From positions 22,098 through 86,097 of the forward strand of contig NZ_FODV01000004.1 in the NCBI RefSeq assembly GCF_900110465.1: a stretch of DNA of 64,000 bases, read 5' to 3'. The translations under genes were made by a program, and so were the position numbers. The notes beneath the pieces are model-generated. The model worked only from the letters and a program-made list of their open reading frames with translations, was not told the origin of the DNA and did no database searches. Every line of letters starts with the position of its first letter. Within the stretch, counting starts at the first letter, position 1. Source of the stretch: Halogranum amylolyticum. GTDB lineage: Archaea > Halobacteriota > Halobacteria > Halobacteriales > Haloferacaceae. Below are positions 44,651 through 52,550 of the stretch, piece by piece.

Positions 44651-45784
44651 GTGGCCGTGGTTTACGAACCAACCGGCAACCGGACCGTCGACGACGCGGT
44701 CGAACGCGTCCTCGCGGGTGAGAGCGTCGACCGGACGGCCGCACTCGCCCTCGTCGCCCAACCGGTCGAGGCCCTCGCCGCCGGGGCCGATCAGGTGCGA
44801 GCACAGTTCGGCGACGGCACCGTCGACGCCTGTAGCATCGTCAACGCCAAGGCCGGTAACTGCGCGGAGGACTGCGGCTTCTGCGCGCAGTCGGTCCACT
44901 TCGACACCGGCATCGACACCTACGACCTCCTCGACCCGGAGTCGATCCTCGAAGCGGCCGAGCGGGCCGAACGCGACGGTGCCCAGCGGTTCGGTATCGT
45001 CGTCGCCGAGAAAGGCGTGAGCAAGGAGCGTCGCCCCGAGGAGTGGGACTCGGTCCTCCGCGCGATCCGCCTCGTCCGCGAGGAGACCGACGTCGAGGTC
45101 GACGCGAGTCTCGGGATCCTGACCGAGGAGGAGGCACGCATCCTCGCTGCGGAGGGTATCAACCACTACAACCACAACATCGAGACCTCGCCGCGATACT
45201 TCCCCGAGATCGTCGGCACGCACGACTTCGAGGACCGCGTCGAGACGCTCGAAGTGGCGAAAGAGGCGGGGATGGACCTCTGTGCCGGCGTCATCCTCGG
45301 GATGGGCGAGAGCCCGACAGACCGCGTCGACGCCGCACTCGCACTGCGGGACGTGGGCGTCTCGTCGCTCCCGGTGAACATCCTCAACCCCGTCGCAGGA
45401 ACCGAACTCGGCGACGCCGAGTCGGCAGACATCACGACCGAGGAGGTGATACAGACCGTCGCGGTCTACCGCCTCCTCCACCCTCACGCCCGGGTCAGAC
45501 TGACCGGCGGGCGGGAGGTCAACCTCGCGGCGGACGAACAGCATCTCCCCTTCGAGGCGGGTGCAGACGGGATGCTCACCGGCGACTATCTCACGACGGA
45601 AGGGCAGTCGCCGGGCGACGACATCCGTATCGTCGAGCGTGCAGGACTCGAACCGAACACGGCGACAAACGAGTTCGACCCAGAGACGGTCAAGGCCCGG
45701 ACGGCCGGTGACGAACGGGCGGACGACGAGTCTGCCGTCGAGACGGCAGCAGGAACGGCGACCAGCAACGCGACACCGGAGTGA
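44651..45784 (+). CDS. bioB: Biotin synthase
   Basis: A 377-residue radical SAM enzyme that inserts sulfur into dethiobiotin, the last step of biotin synthesis. The radical cluster Cys are 71, 75 and 78 (CAEDCGFC); the second-cluster Cys and Arg follow in the barrel (AGMDLCAGVILGMGE, RVRLTGGREVNL). The C-terminal 50 residues are an acidic halophile tail. It starts at a GTG, though a second GTG two codons on fits the promoter spacing slightly better. It is the first gene of bioB-bioU-bioF-bioD, with only six bases before the next start. Confidence 0.95.
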   Translation: MAVVYEPTGNRTVDDAVERVLAGESVDRTAALALVAQPVEALAAGADQVRAQFGDGTVDACSIVNAKAGNCAEDCGFCAQSVHFDTGIDTYDLLDPESILEAAERAERDGAQRFGIVVAEKGVSKERRPEEWDSVLRAIRLVREETDVEVDASLGILTEEEARILAAEGINHYNHNIETSPRYFPEIVGTHDFEDRVETLEVAKEAGMDLCAGVILGMGESPTDRVDAALALRDVGVSSLPVNILNPVAGTELGDAESADITTEEVIQTVAVYRLLHPHARVRLTGGREVNLAADEQHLPFEAGADGMLTGDYLTTEGQSPGDDIRIVERAGLEPNTATNEFDPETVKARTAGDERADDESAVETAAGTATSNATPE

Positions 45785-45790
45785 TTCACG

Positions 45791-46870
45791 ATGGACGACA
45801 TCAACTTCGCGGTACTCGGCACCGGCGGTATCGGACGACGAACGCTCGAACTCTCCACCCACAGAGAGGGACTCACGCCCGTAGCGGCCTGCGACCGTCA
45901 CGGTATCGCCGTCGACCACGACGGACTCGACGTCGGGGAGCTCCTCGACGCGACCGAGGGCAACATCGCCAGTGGCGACGACACGGACGACGGAGACGAC
46001 ACTGACGGCGCAAACGTCGCGGCTGACGGCGGGGCGACAGCGGTCAAGCAACACGGCGAGGACCGGGGGGTCGCCGCCTCCGGCCAGGCGCGGCCGACGG
46101 AGACTCCCATCGACGACGTCGTCGACGAGTCCGACGCCGTCGACGCCGTGCTCGTCGCGCTCCCGAACCTCGAACACGACTTCATCCCGCGCGTCGCCGA
46201 CCGCTTTGCGGATGCCGGCTACGAGGGCGTCCTCGTCGACGTCCTGAAACGGTCGCGCGTCATCGACATGCTGGACGAACGGACCGACCGGTTCGAGGAG
46301 GCCGGAATCACCTTCGTCTGCGGTGCAGGGGCGACGCCCGGACTCCTGACGGGTGCGGCCGCCCTCGCCGCCCAGTCGTTCGTCGAGGTCCACGAGGTCG
46401 ACATCTGGTGGGGTGTCGGCCTCAGATCCGGCTACGAGGACAACCGCGGCACCGTCCGGGAAGACATCGCCCACCTCGACGGCTACGACGTCGAGACGGC
46501 CCGCGACCTCTCCGACGAGGAGATCGAGGAGATCGTCGACGACCACGACGGCGTGTTGGAGTTCCACGACATGGAACACGCGGACGACGTCCTGCTCGAA
46601 CGAGCAGGCATCTGTGACGCCGAAGACGTGACGGTCGGCGGCATCCTCGACGTTCGCAACGACGCGAAGCCGACGACGACGACGGTCAGCGTCACGGGGA
46701 CGACGTTCGACGGCGAACGCGGGACGAACACGTTCGAACTCGACGACGTCACGTCGATGGCGGCGAACGTCAACGGCCCCGCACTGGGCTACCTGAAAGC
46801 CGCCGTCCGCCGAAACCGGACAGAGGACTACGGCGTCTACGGGCCCGCCGAACTGATGCCGGGGTTCTGA
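45791..46870 (+). CDS. bioU: BioU-like (S)-8-amino-7-oxononanoate synthase (suicide enzyme)
   Basis: A 359-residue NAD(P)-binding protein of the saccharopine-dehydrogenase fold: AVLGTGGIGRRTLEL at the N-terminus is the dinucleotide loop. It sits between bioB and bioF where bioA would be expected, and no bioA is in the operon. BioU, known from cyanobacteria and reported in haloarchaea, replaces BioA by donating the amine of its own lysine to the ketone and is spent after one turn. The candidate lysine is K153 in VLVDVLKRSRVIDML. An acidic insert at about 60-105 looks halophile-specific. The call rests on fold, context and this lysine. Confidence 0.8.
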   Translation: MDDINFAVLGTGGIGRRTLELSTHREGLTPVAACDRHGIAVDHDGLDVGELLDATEGNIASGDDTDDGDDTDGANVAADGGATAVKQHGEDRGVAASGQARPTETPIDDVVDESDAVDAVLVALPNLEHDFIPRVADRFADAGYEGVLVDVLKRSRVIDMLDERTDRFEEAGITFVCGAGATPGLLTGAAALAAQSFVEVHEVDIWWGVGLRSGYEDNRGTVREDIAHLDGYDVETARDLSDEEIEEIVDDHDGVLEFHDMEHADDVLLERAGICDAEDVTVGGILDVRNDAKPTTTTVSVTGTTFDGERGTNTFELDDVTSMAANVNGPALGYLKAAVRRNRTEDYGVYGPAELMPGF

Positions 46871-46880
46871 CTGCGGCCGG

Positions 46881-48074
46881 ATGAGCCAGAGCCACAGTTT
46901 CGACCTCGAATCGCGTCTCGAAACGCGCGAAGAGGGCGGACTCCGTCGCGACTTGACGCCAGCCGACCGGGTGGGTCCCGAAGGGCGTTTCGCGCCGGAC
47001 CCGCAGGGTTCTCTCCCCTCGTACGGGCCCAGGGAGCTCGTCTTCGCCGCGAACGACTACCTCGGTCTCGCTGGCGACGATCGGGTGCGGGATGCGGCCG
47101 AACGGGTAGCACGGGACGTCGGTACGGGTGCAGGAGCGAGTCGCCTCGTCACCGGCGACACCGGCCCGCACCGTTCGCTGGAGCGGTCGCTCGCCGCGAC
47201 GAAGCGAGTCGACCGCGCGCTCGTCTTTTCGTCGGGCTACGCCGCGAACGTCGGGACGATCGCCGCTCTCGACCCGGCCGTGGTCTTCTCCGACGAGTAC
47301 AACCACGCAAGCGTCGTCGACGGTTGTCGCCTCTCCCGGGCGGAGACCGTCGTGTACGACCACTGTGACCCGGCAGACCTGCGGCGGAAACTCGACGCCT
47401 GCGACGTCGACGGACCGTGGCTGGTCGTCACGGACAGCGTCTTCAGTATGGACGGCGACGTCGCCCCGCTCTCGGAGATCTGCGACGCCGCCGAAGAGCA
47501 CGGCGCGTGGGTCATGGTCGACGAGGCGCACGCGACGGGTCTCTACGAGGACGGCGGCGGGATCGTCCAACGCGACGGCCTCGACGACCGGGTGCAGGTC
47601 CAGATGGGGACGCTCTCGAAGGCGCTGGCCAGTCAGGGCGGCTACGTCGCCGGCAGCGACGCGCTCGTCGAACACCTCCTCAACACTGCGCGGTCGTTCG
47701 TCTTCTCGACCGGACTCGCCCCGCCGGCGGCCGCAGCGGCACGGGAGGCGCTCCGAGTCGCCAGCGAGACCGACCGAGCGGACAGACTCTGGAGCCACGT
47801 CGCCCGCCTCCGAGAGGGGCTGACCGAGATGGGGTACGAGCTGTGGGGAACCACGCAGATCCTTCCCGTCGTCGTCGGCGACCGCGGGGACGCGCTCGAC
47901 CTCGCCGACGCCGTCCGCGAGCGCGGCGTGGTCGCGCCGGCGATTCGCCCGCCGACGGTCCCGGAGGGGACGAGCCGACTCCGGGTGGCGCCGATGGCGA
48001 CGCACACCGACGAGGACGTCGAGATGTGTCTCCGAGCGTTCCGCGAGGCGGGACGGGAGGTCGGACTGCTGTGA
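46881..48074 (+). CDS. bioF: 8-amino-7-oxononanoate synthase
   Basis: A 397-residue PLP enzyme of the alpha-oxoamine synthase family. It condenses pimeloyl-ACP or pimeloyl-CoA with alanine. The Schiff-base lysine is K247 in MGTLSKALASQGGY; Asp214 of VMVDEAHATG holds the pyridine nitrogen. The N-terminal block VFAANDYLGLAGDDRV and GTGAGASRLVTGDTGPHRSLE are as in the family. The stop overlaps the bioD start (GTGA). The operon holds no gene for making the pimeloyl thioester, so that supply is elsewhere. Confidence 0.95.
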   Translation: MSQSHSFDLESRLETREEGGLRRDLTPADRVGPEGRFAPDPQGSLPSYGPRELVFAANDYLGLAGDDRVRDAAERVARDVGTGAGASRLVTGDTGPHRSLERSLAATKRVDRALVFSSGYAANVGTIAALDPAVVFSDEYNHASVVDGCRLSRAETVVYDHCDPADLRRKLDACDVDGPWLVVTDSVFSMDGDVAPLSEICDAAEEHGAWVMVDEAHATGLYEDGGGIVQRDGLDDRVQVQMGTLSKALASQGGYVAGSDALVEHLLNTARSFVFSTGLAPPAAAAAREALRVASETDRADRLWSHVARLREGLTEMGYELWGTTQILPVVVGDRGDALDLADAVRERGVVAPAIRPPTVPEGTSRLRVAPMATHTDEDVEMCLRAFREAGREVGLL

Positions 48075-48760
48075 CCGGCTCTGGCCTCTGCGTCGTCGGG
48101 ACGGACACCGGCGTCGGAAAGACCGTCGTCACCGCCGGACTCACGGCGTGGCTTCGAGCGGCGGGCTACGACGCGAAAGCCGTCAAACCGGCGCAGACGG
48201 GGTATCCCCCGGACGACGACGCCGGCTTCGTCGCTGCGGCCTGCGACGACGAACGCGCTGCCGTCGCTCTCGAACGCCTCGAACCACCGCTCGCTCCGCG
48301 TGTCGCGGCAGCGGAGGTGGGTCAGTCGCTCGACTACGACTCGATCCTCGCGCGCTGTCGGAGCGAGATCGCCGACTCCGAGGTCGGTCTCGTGGAGGGG
48401 ATCGGCGGGCTCCGCGTCCCGTTGGCGGGAGACCGCGAGGTCGTCGATCTCGTCGCTGACCTCGATCTACCGACGCTGGTCGTCGCCCGCTCGGGGCTTG
48501 GGACGCTGAACCACACAGCGCTCACCGTCGAGGCGCTCGCACGCTGGGACGTCGACGTCCACGCAGTGATTCTCAACCAGTACGCGGGGTCGACAGTCGC
48601 CGCACGGACGAACCCGGACGAGCTCGAACGGATGACCGGCGTGTCGGTCGCGACGTTGCCGCCCGTCGACGCGTCGACCCCCGAGCGCGCCGCTCTCGGG
48701 GTGCGTGAACGGCTCCCGCTGACGGTGTTCCCGTTCGACGCCGCGCGACTTCGGGAGTGA
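48071..48760 (+). CDS. bioD: ATP-dependent dethiobiotin synthetase
   Basis: A 229-residue P-loop enzyme that closes the ureido ring of dethiobiotin using CO2 and ATP. The Walker A motif is VGTDTGVGKTVVTAGL near residue 10-22. The substrate-binding KPAQTGYP segment has Lys near 43 and the GLVEGIGGLRVPL segment is family-typical. BioU is thought to release a carbamate of 7,8-diaminononanoate that BioD can use directly. The GTG start overlaps bioF by four bases, so the last two genes are translationally coupled. Confidence 0.94.
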   Translation: MTGSGLCVVGTDTGVGKTVVTAGLTAWLRAAGYDAKAVKPAQTGYPPDDDAGFVAAACDDERAAVALERLEPPLAPRVAAAEVGQSLDYDSILARCRSEIADSEVGLVEGIGGLRVPLAGDREVVDLVADLDLPTLVVARSGLGTLNHTALTVEALARWDVDVHAVILNQYAGSTVAARTNPDELERMTGVSVATLPPVDASTPERAALGVRERLPLTVFPFDAARLRE

Positions 48761-48786
48761 GCCGCGCACTGGACGGCGGGGCAGAG

Positions 48787-50259
48787 TCAGAAGAAGTCGT
48801 CCAGCCCGGACTGCCCGTCGTCCTCGTCGTCGGCGGCGTCGGCGTCGGCTGTCTCTCCTCCGTTGGCGGCCACAGCAGCGTCTTCGACCGTCGACGTCGG
48901 CGGCTCCTCATCGTCGTCCGCGTCGTCCGACCGGACCGCACCTTCGAACGCGCTCCCCGAGTGTTCCTTCATCTGTTCCTCGCGGAGCGCCCGGGCGTCC
49001 TCGACGATGGACTCCACCTTGTTGGTCGTCTCGCCGCTCCCGGTGACGAACGAGACGTGCGACTCCTCGAGGTCGTAGGCGGCGGCCATCGCGACGGTCA
49101 GTTCTCGGGGCTTGCAGTGGTGGGTCATCGCCGCCAAGAAGGGGATCACGTCGCGACGAGCGGTGTCCATACTGACGCCGCTCCGTTCGGCGATCTTCCG
49201 CGCGACGTAGTCGGCTGTCTTGTCCGAACTCGGCCAGAACTGCGGGCGACCGAACCGCGTCCACCCTCCCTTCGTCCCGTCGCGTGAGGCGGCGACGCCG
49301 GCCGCGAGGTTGTCGCCCGCGTAGCGCCAGTAGCTGTAGTTCTGTGACGCGCGGACGCGACCCAGCCACCGATCGGCGTTCGCGAGGAACTCGTAGGCCC
49401 GGGCCAACTCCTCGCCCTCGTACACCTTCGTCACGTTGCCCTCGATCCACTTCGTCAGGTCGTCCGGCGTCTCGTCGACGGCGTACGACGACTGCAGCGC
49501 CTCCTGCGGTGACTGCTCTTTGAGTACGGCATCGAGGAACGCGAAGATGTCCATGCTCTGGTCGCGCGACCCGGTGACGACGTCCTCGACGGTCACCTTC
49601 TCCTTCCCCTCGGCGGCGGCCTGCAGGTCGTTGACCGCCCCGCGGAGGTCGCCTCCGTTCGCCTCGGCGATGTGCTGGAGCGCGTCGGAGTCGTACTCGA
49701 GGCTCTCGCGTCGACAGATGTCCCGGAGGACGGGGACGATCGAGCGCGCGGAGACGTCGCGGAACTCGATGTCTTCACAGGCATTTCGGAGCCCACGGCT
49801 CATCTCGTAGAACTCGTTGGCGATGAGCACGATGGGCTGTTCGGACTCCTTTACGAGTCTCGTGATGGCCGACGCCCCACCGCGGTCGTAGTTGCCGTGG
49901 ATGTTGTCGGCCTCGTCTAAGATGACGAGCTGTCGGTTTCGCCGGCGGTCGGCAGACTCGTCGCCGGTCTTCTCCGAGGACCCGGCGAGCGTGGCGTTCA
50001 TCGCCGCCCGTCCGGCGAACCGCTCGATGACGTCGCCCGTCCGCTTGTCGGAGGCGTTCAACTCCACCGTCTTCCACCCCATGTCGTTCGCCAGCGCGTG
50101 GGCGGCGGAGGTCTTGCCGATACCGGGGCTGCCGTGGAGGATGACGGCTTTCCGGTGGTCGTCCCACGACCGACCCCACTCGGCGAACTCGTCGCGGGCC
50201 TTGTCGTTGCCCCGAACCTCCGACAACGTCGTCGGTCGGTACTTCTCCGTCCAGTCCAT
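48787..50259 (-). CDS. rfcL: Replication factor C large subunit
   Basis: A 490-residue AAA+ clamp-loader subunit. Walker A is GSPGIGKTS (K49), Walker B LVILDEADNIHG and sensor 1 is around VLIANEFYE. With RfcS it loads PCNA onto primer ends in DNA replication. The C-terminus ends QSGLDDFF, a PIP box for PCNA binding, after an acidic disordered stretch. The frame extends upstream, but the ATG giving MDWTEKYRP is the family start. It is convergent with bioD. Confidence 0.96.
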   Translation of the reverse strand: MDWTEKYRPTTLSEVRGNDKARDEFAEWGRSWDDHRKAVILHGSPGIGKTSAAHALANDMGWKTVELNASDKRTGDVIERFAGRAAMNATLAGSSEKTGDESADRRRNRQLVILDEADNIHGNYDRGGASAITRLVKESEQPIVLIANEFYEMSRGLRNACEDIEFRDVSARSIVPVLRDICRRESLEYDSDALQHIAEANGGDLRGAVNDLQAAAEGKEKVTVEDVVTGSRDQSMDIFAFLDAVLKEQSPQEALQSSYAVDETPDDLTKWIEGNVTKVYEGEELARAYEFLANADRWLGRVRASQNYSYWRYAGDNLAAGVAASRDGTKGGWTRFGRPQFWPSSDKTADYVARKIAERSGVSMDTARRDVIPFLAAMTHHCKPRELTVAMAAAYDLEESHVSFVTGSGETTNKVESIVEDARALREEQMKEHSGSAFEGAVRSDDADDDEEPPTSTVEDAAVAANGGETADADAADDEDDGQSGLDDFF

Positions 50260-50413
50260 TACCGTGTGCTTGGCCAGTAGCGCGTTTAGTGGTTGCGGAG
50301 CGACGGTTCGAGGTCCGGTTCGATAAATCATCATGACGTGTGTGGCTGTCGCCGACCGCAACACGTGTGGTATGCGCTACACCTTTTTGCATGCAGGGGA
50401 CGTACCATCGTCT

Positions 50414-50881
50414 ATGGAAGACGTTCGGTCAGTCGAGATGAACGACGAAGAGCGCGACGAGTTCCTCGGAAGCGGCGGGACGGGTGTCGCTTCATTTCCT
50501 CGCGAGGAGGGCGAGTCACCGTACACGGTGCCCGTCTCGTACGGCTACGACAGCGAGAAGAGCGACTTCTACTTCCGGCTCTCGTTCGGCCCGGAGAGCG
50601 AGAAGGAGGGCGTCGTCGGCGATCGGAAACCGATGTCGTTCGTCACATACGACGAGACTGACACCGGGTGGCAGAGCGTCGTCGCTAGCGGGAAACTCCA
50701 AGAGGTCACCGAGGCGGCCATCGACTCGGCGGTCGTCACCGCGATGCGTCGGGTCCACATCCCGCTCGTCGACGTGTTCGACCGCAACCCGCGGGAGATA
50801 GAGTTTCGGTTCTTCCGCCTGAACCCCGAGGAACTGCACGGCAAGAGAGAGGCACGAACTGAAGCCGACGGCGGGCGGTAG
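50414..50881 (+). CDS. Pyridoxamine 5'-phosphate oxidase family protein
   Basis: A 155-residue split-barrel flavin-binding protein of the haloarchaeal PPOX group. It opens EDVRSVEMNDEERDEFLGSGGTGVASF and shows the FMN-contacting strand PYTVPVSYGYDS near residue 35. These proteins may bind FMN, heme or F420; the substrate is unknown. The ATG was chosen over an in-frame one 27 codons earlier, since a CTTTTTG box is about 30 bases upstream. It ends flush against the convergent gpmI stop. Confidence 0.82.
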   Translation: MEDVRSVEMNDEERDEFLGSGGTGVASFPREEGESPYTVPVSYGYDSEKSDFYFRLSFGPESEKEGVVGDRKPMSFVTYDETDTGWQSVVASGKLQEVTEAAIDSAVVTAMRRVHIPLVDVFDRNPREIEFRFFRLNPEELHGKREARTEADGGR

Positions 50882-52438
50882 TCAGTCGAGCAGCGACTCG
50901 CCCGTCATCGCAGCGGGCTTCTCGAGGTCCATCAGTTCCAACAGCGTCGGTGCGAGATCGCACAGCGACCCGCCCGAGCGGAGGCTCCGTCCACCGGCGT
51001 CGCCCTCGGGCGTCAGATAGACCAGCGGAACCGGGTTGTAGGTGTGTGCCGTGTGCGGCTGTTCGGGCGTCCCCATGTCGTCGGCGTTCCCGTGGTCGGC
51101 CGTGATGAGGACGTGTCCGCCCGCCTTCTGGATGGCTTCGACGAGTCGGCCGAGCTGTTCGTCGACCGCCTCGACTGCGGCGACCGCGGCGTCGAAGTCG
51201 CCGGTGTGGCCGACCATATCCGGGTTCGCGTAGTTGAGCACGAGGAGGTCCGGGTCGTCGCTCTCGACGACATCGATGGCGGTGTCGGTCAGTTCGACCG
51301 CACTCATCGCCGGCGTCTCGTCGTAGGTCGGGACGTCCGGTGACTGGACGATGCGTCGGAGTTCGCCGTCGAACTCGACCTCGCGACCGCCGTTGAGGAA
51401 GTACGTCACGTGCGCGTACTTCTCGGACTCGGCGAGTCGGAGCTGCGTCAGCCCGCTCTCCGAGACGACCTCGCCCAGCGTGTCCTCGGGTTGGGTCGGC
51501 GGGAACGCCGTCTCGAAGTCGAACGTCTTGTCGTACTGGGTCATCGTCACCAGTCGGATCTCCGGCGGCGTGAGGTCGAACTCCCACTCGGGTCGCGTGT
51601 TCGTCAGCAGTCGGCAGAGTTGACGAGCGCGGTCCGACCGGAAGTTGAAGAAGACGACTGCGTCGCCGTCCTCGAGCGCCGGCTCGCCGTCGATCAGCGT
51701 CGGTTCGACGAACTCGTCGGTCTCGCCGCGTTCGTAGGACTCGCGGACCGCTTCGACCGCCGAGGTCGCCTCGTGCTCGGCTTTGCGGTCGACGATGGCG
51801 TCGTAGGCGCGTTTCGTCCGTTCCCAGTTCTGGTCGCGGTCCATCGCGTAGTAGCGTCCCGAAACCGTGGCGACGTTGCCCGTGCCGTAGTCGGCGACGA
51901 CGTCTTTCAGCTCCGCGAGGTAGTCCTCGCCGCCGTGGGGGTCGGTGTCCCTGCCGTCGGTGAACGCGTGGGTGACGGCCTCGAGGCCACGGTCGGCGGC
52001 GTGTTCGATGAGCGCGTAGAGATGCTCCTGGTCGGAGTGGACGCCGCCGTCGGAGACGAGCCCCATGAAGTGGACGCGGCCGTCGTTGCCGTCGGCGTAG
52101 TCGAAGGCCGAGTTGATGGCCTCGTTCTCGAAGAACGCACCGTCCGAGGCGTCTCCCTCGTCGGCGCCCATGGTGCCGCGAGAGCGCTCGATCGCGTCGT
52201 TGATGCGGGTGTACGCCTGCATGACGACGCGTCCGGCACCGATGTTGATGTGGCCGACTTCGCTGTTGCCCATCTGCCCGTTCGGGAGGCCGACACGACG
52301 TCCCGAGACGTCCAACTGGTTGTACGCACCCGACTCGGCTAAACGGTCGAAGTTGGGGGTGTCGGCGGCTTTCACCGCGTCTCGGCGGTCGTGGTCTCCG
52401 AGTCCCCAGCCGTCGAGGATGACGAGGGCTGCTCTCAT
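50882..52438 (-). CDS. gpmI: 2,3-bisphosphoglycerate-independent phosphoglycerate mutase
   Basis: A 518-residue alkaline-phosphatase-superfamily enzyme that interconverts 3- and 2-phosphoglycerate in lower glycolysis and gluconeogenesis. The phospho-serine nucleophile is S59 in NGQMGNSEVGH; metal ligands include Asp9 (VILDGWG) and the C-terminal cluster HTGDFDA / ITADHGNAD. Length and motifs match bacterial-type GpmI, distinct from the short archaeal ApgM form. It is divergent from the sequon-rich secreted protein. Confidence 0.96.
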   Translation of the reverse strand: MRAALVILDGWGLGDHDRRDAVKAADTPNFDRLAESGAYNQLDVSGRRVGLPNGQMGNSEVGHINIGAGRVVMQAYTRINDAIERSRGTMGADEGDASDGAFFENEAINSAFDYADGNDGRVHFMGLVSDGGVHSDQEHLYALIEHAADRGLEAVTHAFTDGRDTDPHGGEDYLAELKDVVADYGTGNVATVSGRYYAMDRDQNWERTKRAYDAIVDRKAEHEATSAVEAVRESYERGETDEFVEPTLIDGEPALEDGDAVVFFNFRSDRARQLCRLLTNTRPEWEFDLTPPEIRLVTMTQYDKTFDFETAFPPTQPEDTLGEVVSESGLTQLRLAESEKYAHVTYFLNGGREVEFDGELRRIVQSPDVPTYDETPAMSAVELTDTAIDVVESDDPDLLVLNYANPDMVGHTGDFDAAVAAVEAVDEQLGRLVEAIQKAGGHVLITADHGNADDMGTPEQPHTAHTYNPVPLVYLTPEGDAGGRSLRSGGSLCDLAPTLLELMDLEKPAAMTGESLLD

Positions 52439-52550
52439 ATCCGGACAAACCCGGGCCGTGTGTAACTACTCTTCGCTTCGGGCAGTTGCTCGCCTTAGTC
52501 AGAGTGTAATTATCACCCCTCGTACGCAACCTCGACCCGACACAGCACGG

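Noticed and set aside
47417..48070. Upstream extension of the bioD frame
   Set aside because: The extension is an Arg-rich shadow of bioF; the GTG overlapping the bioF stop starts exactly at the P-loop domain.
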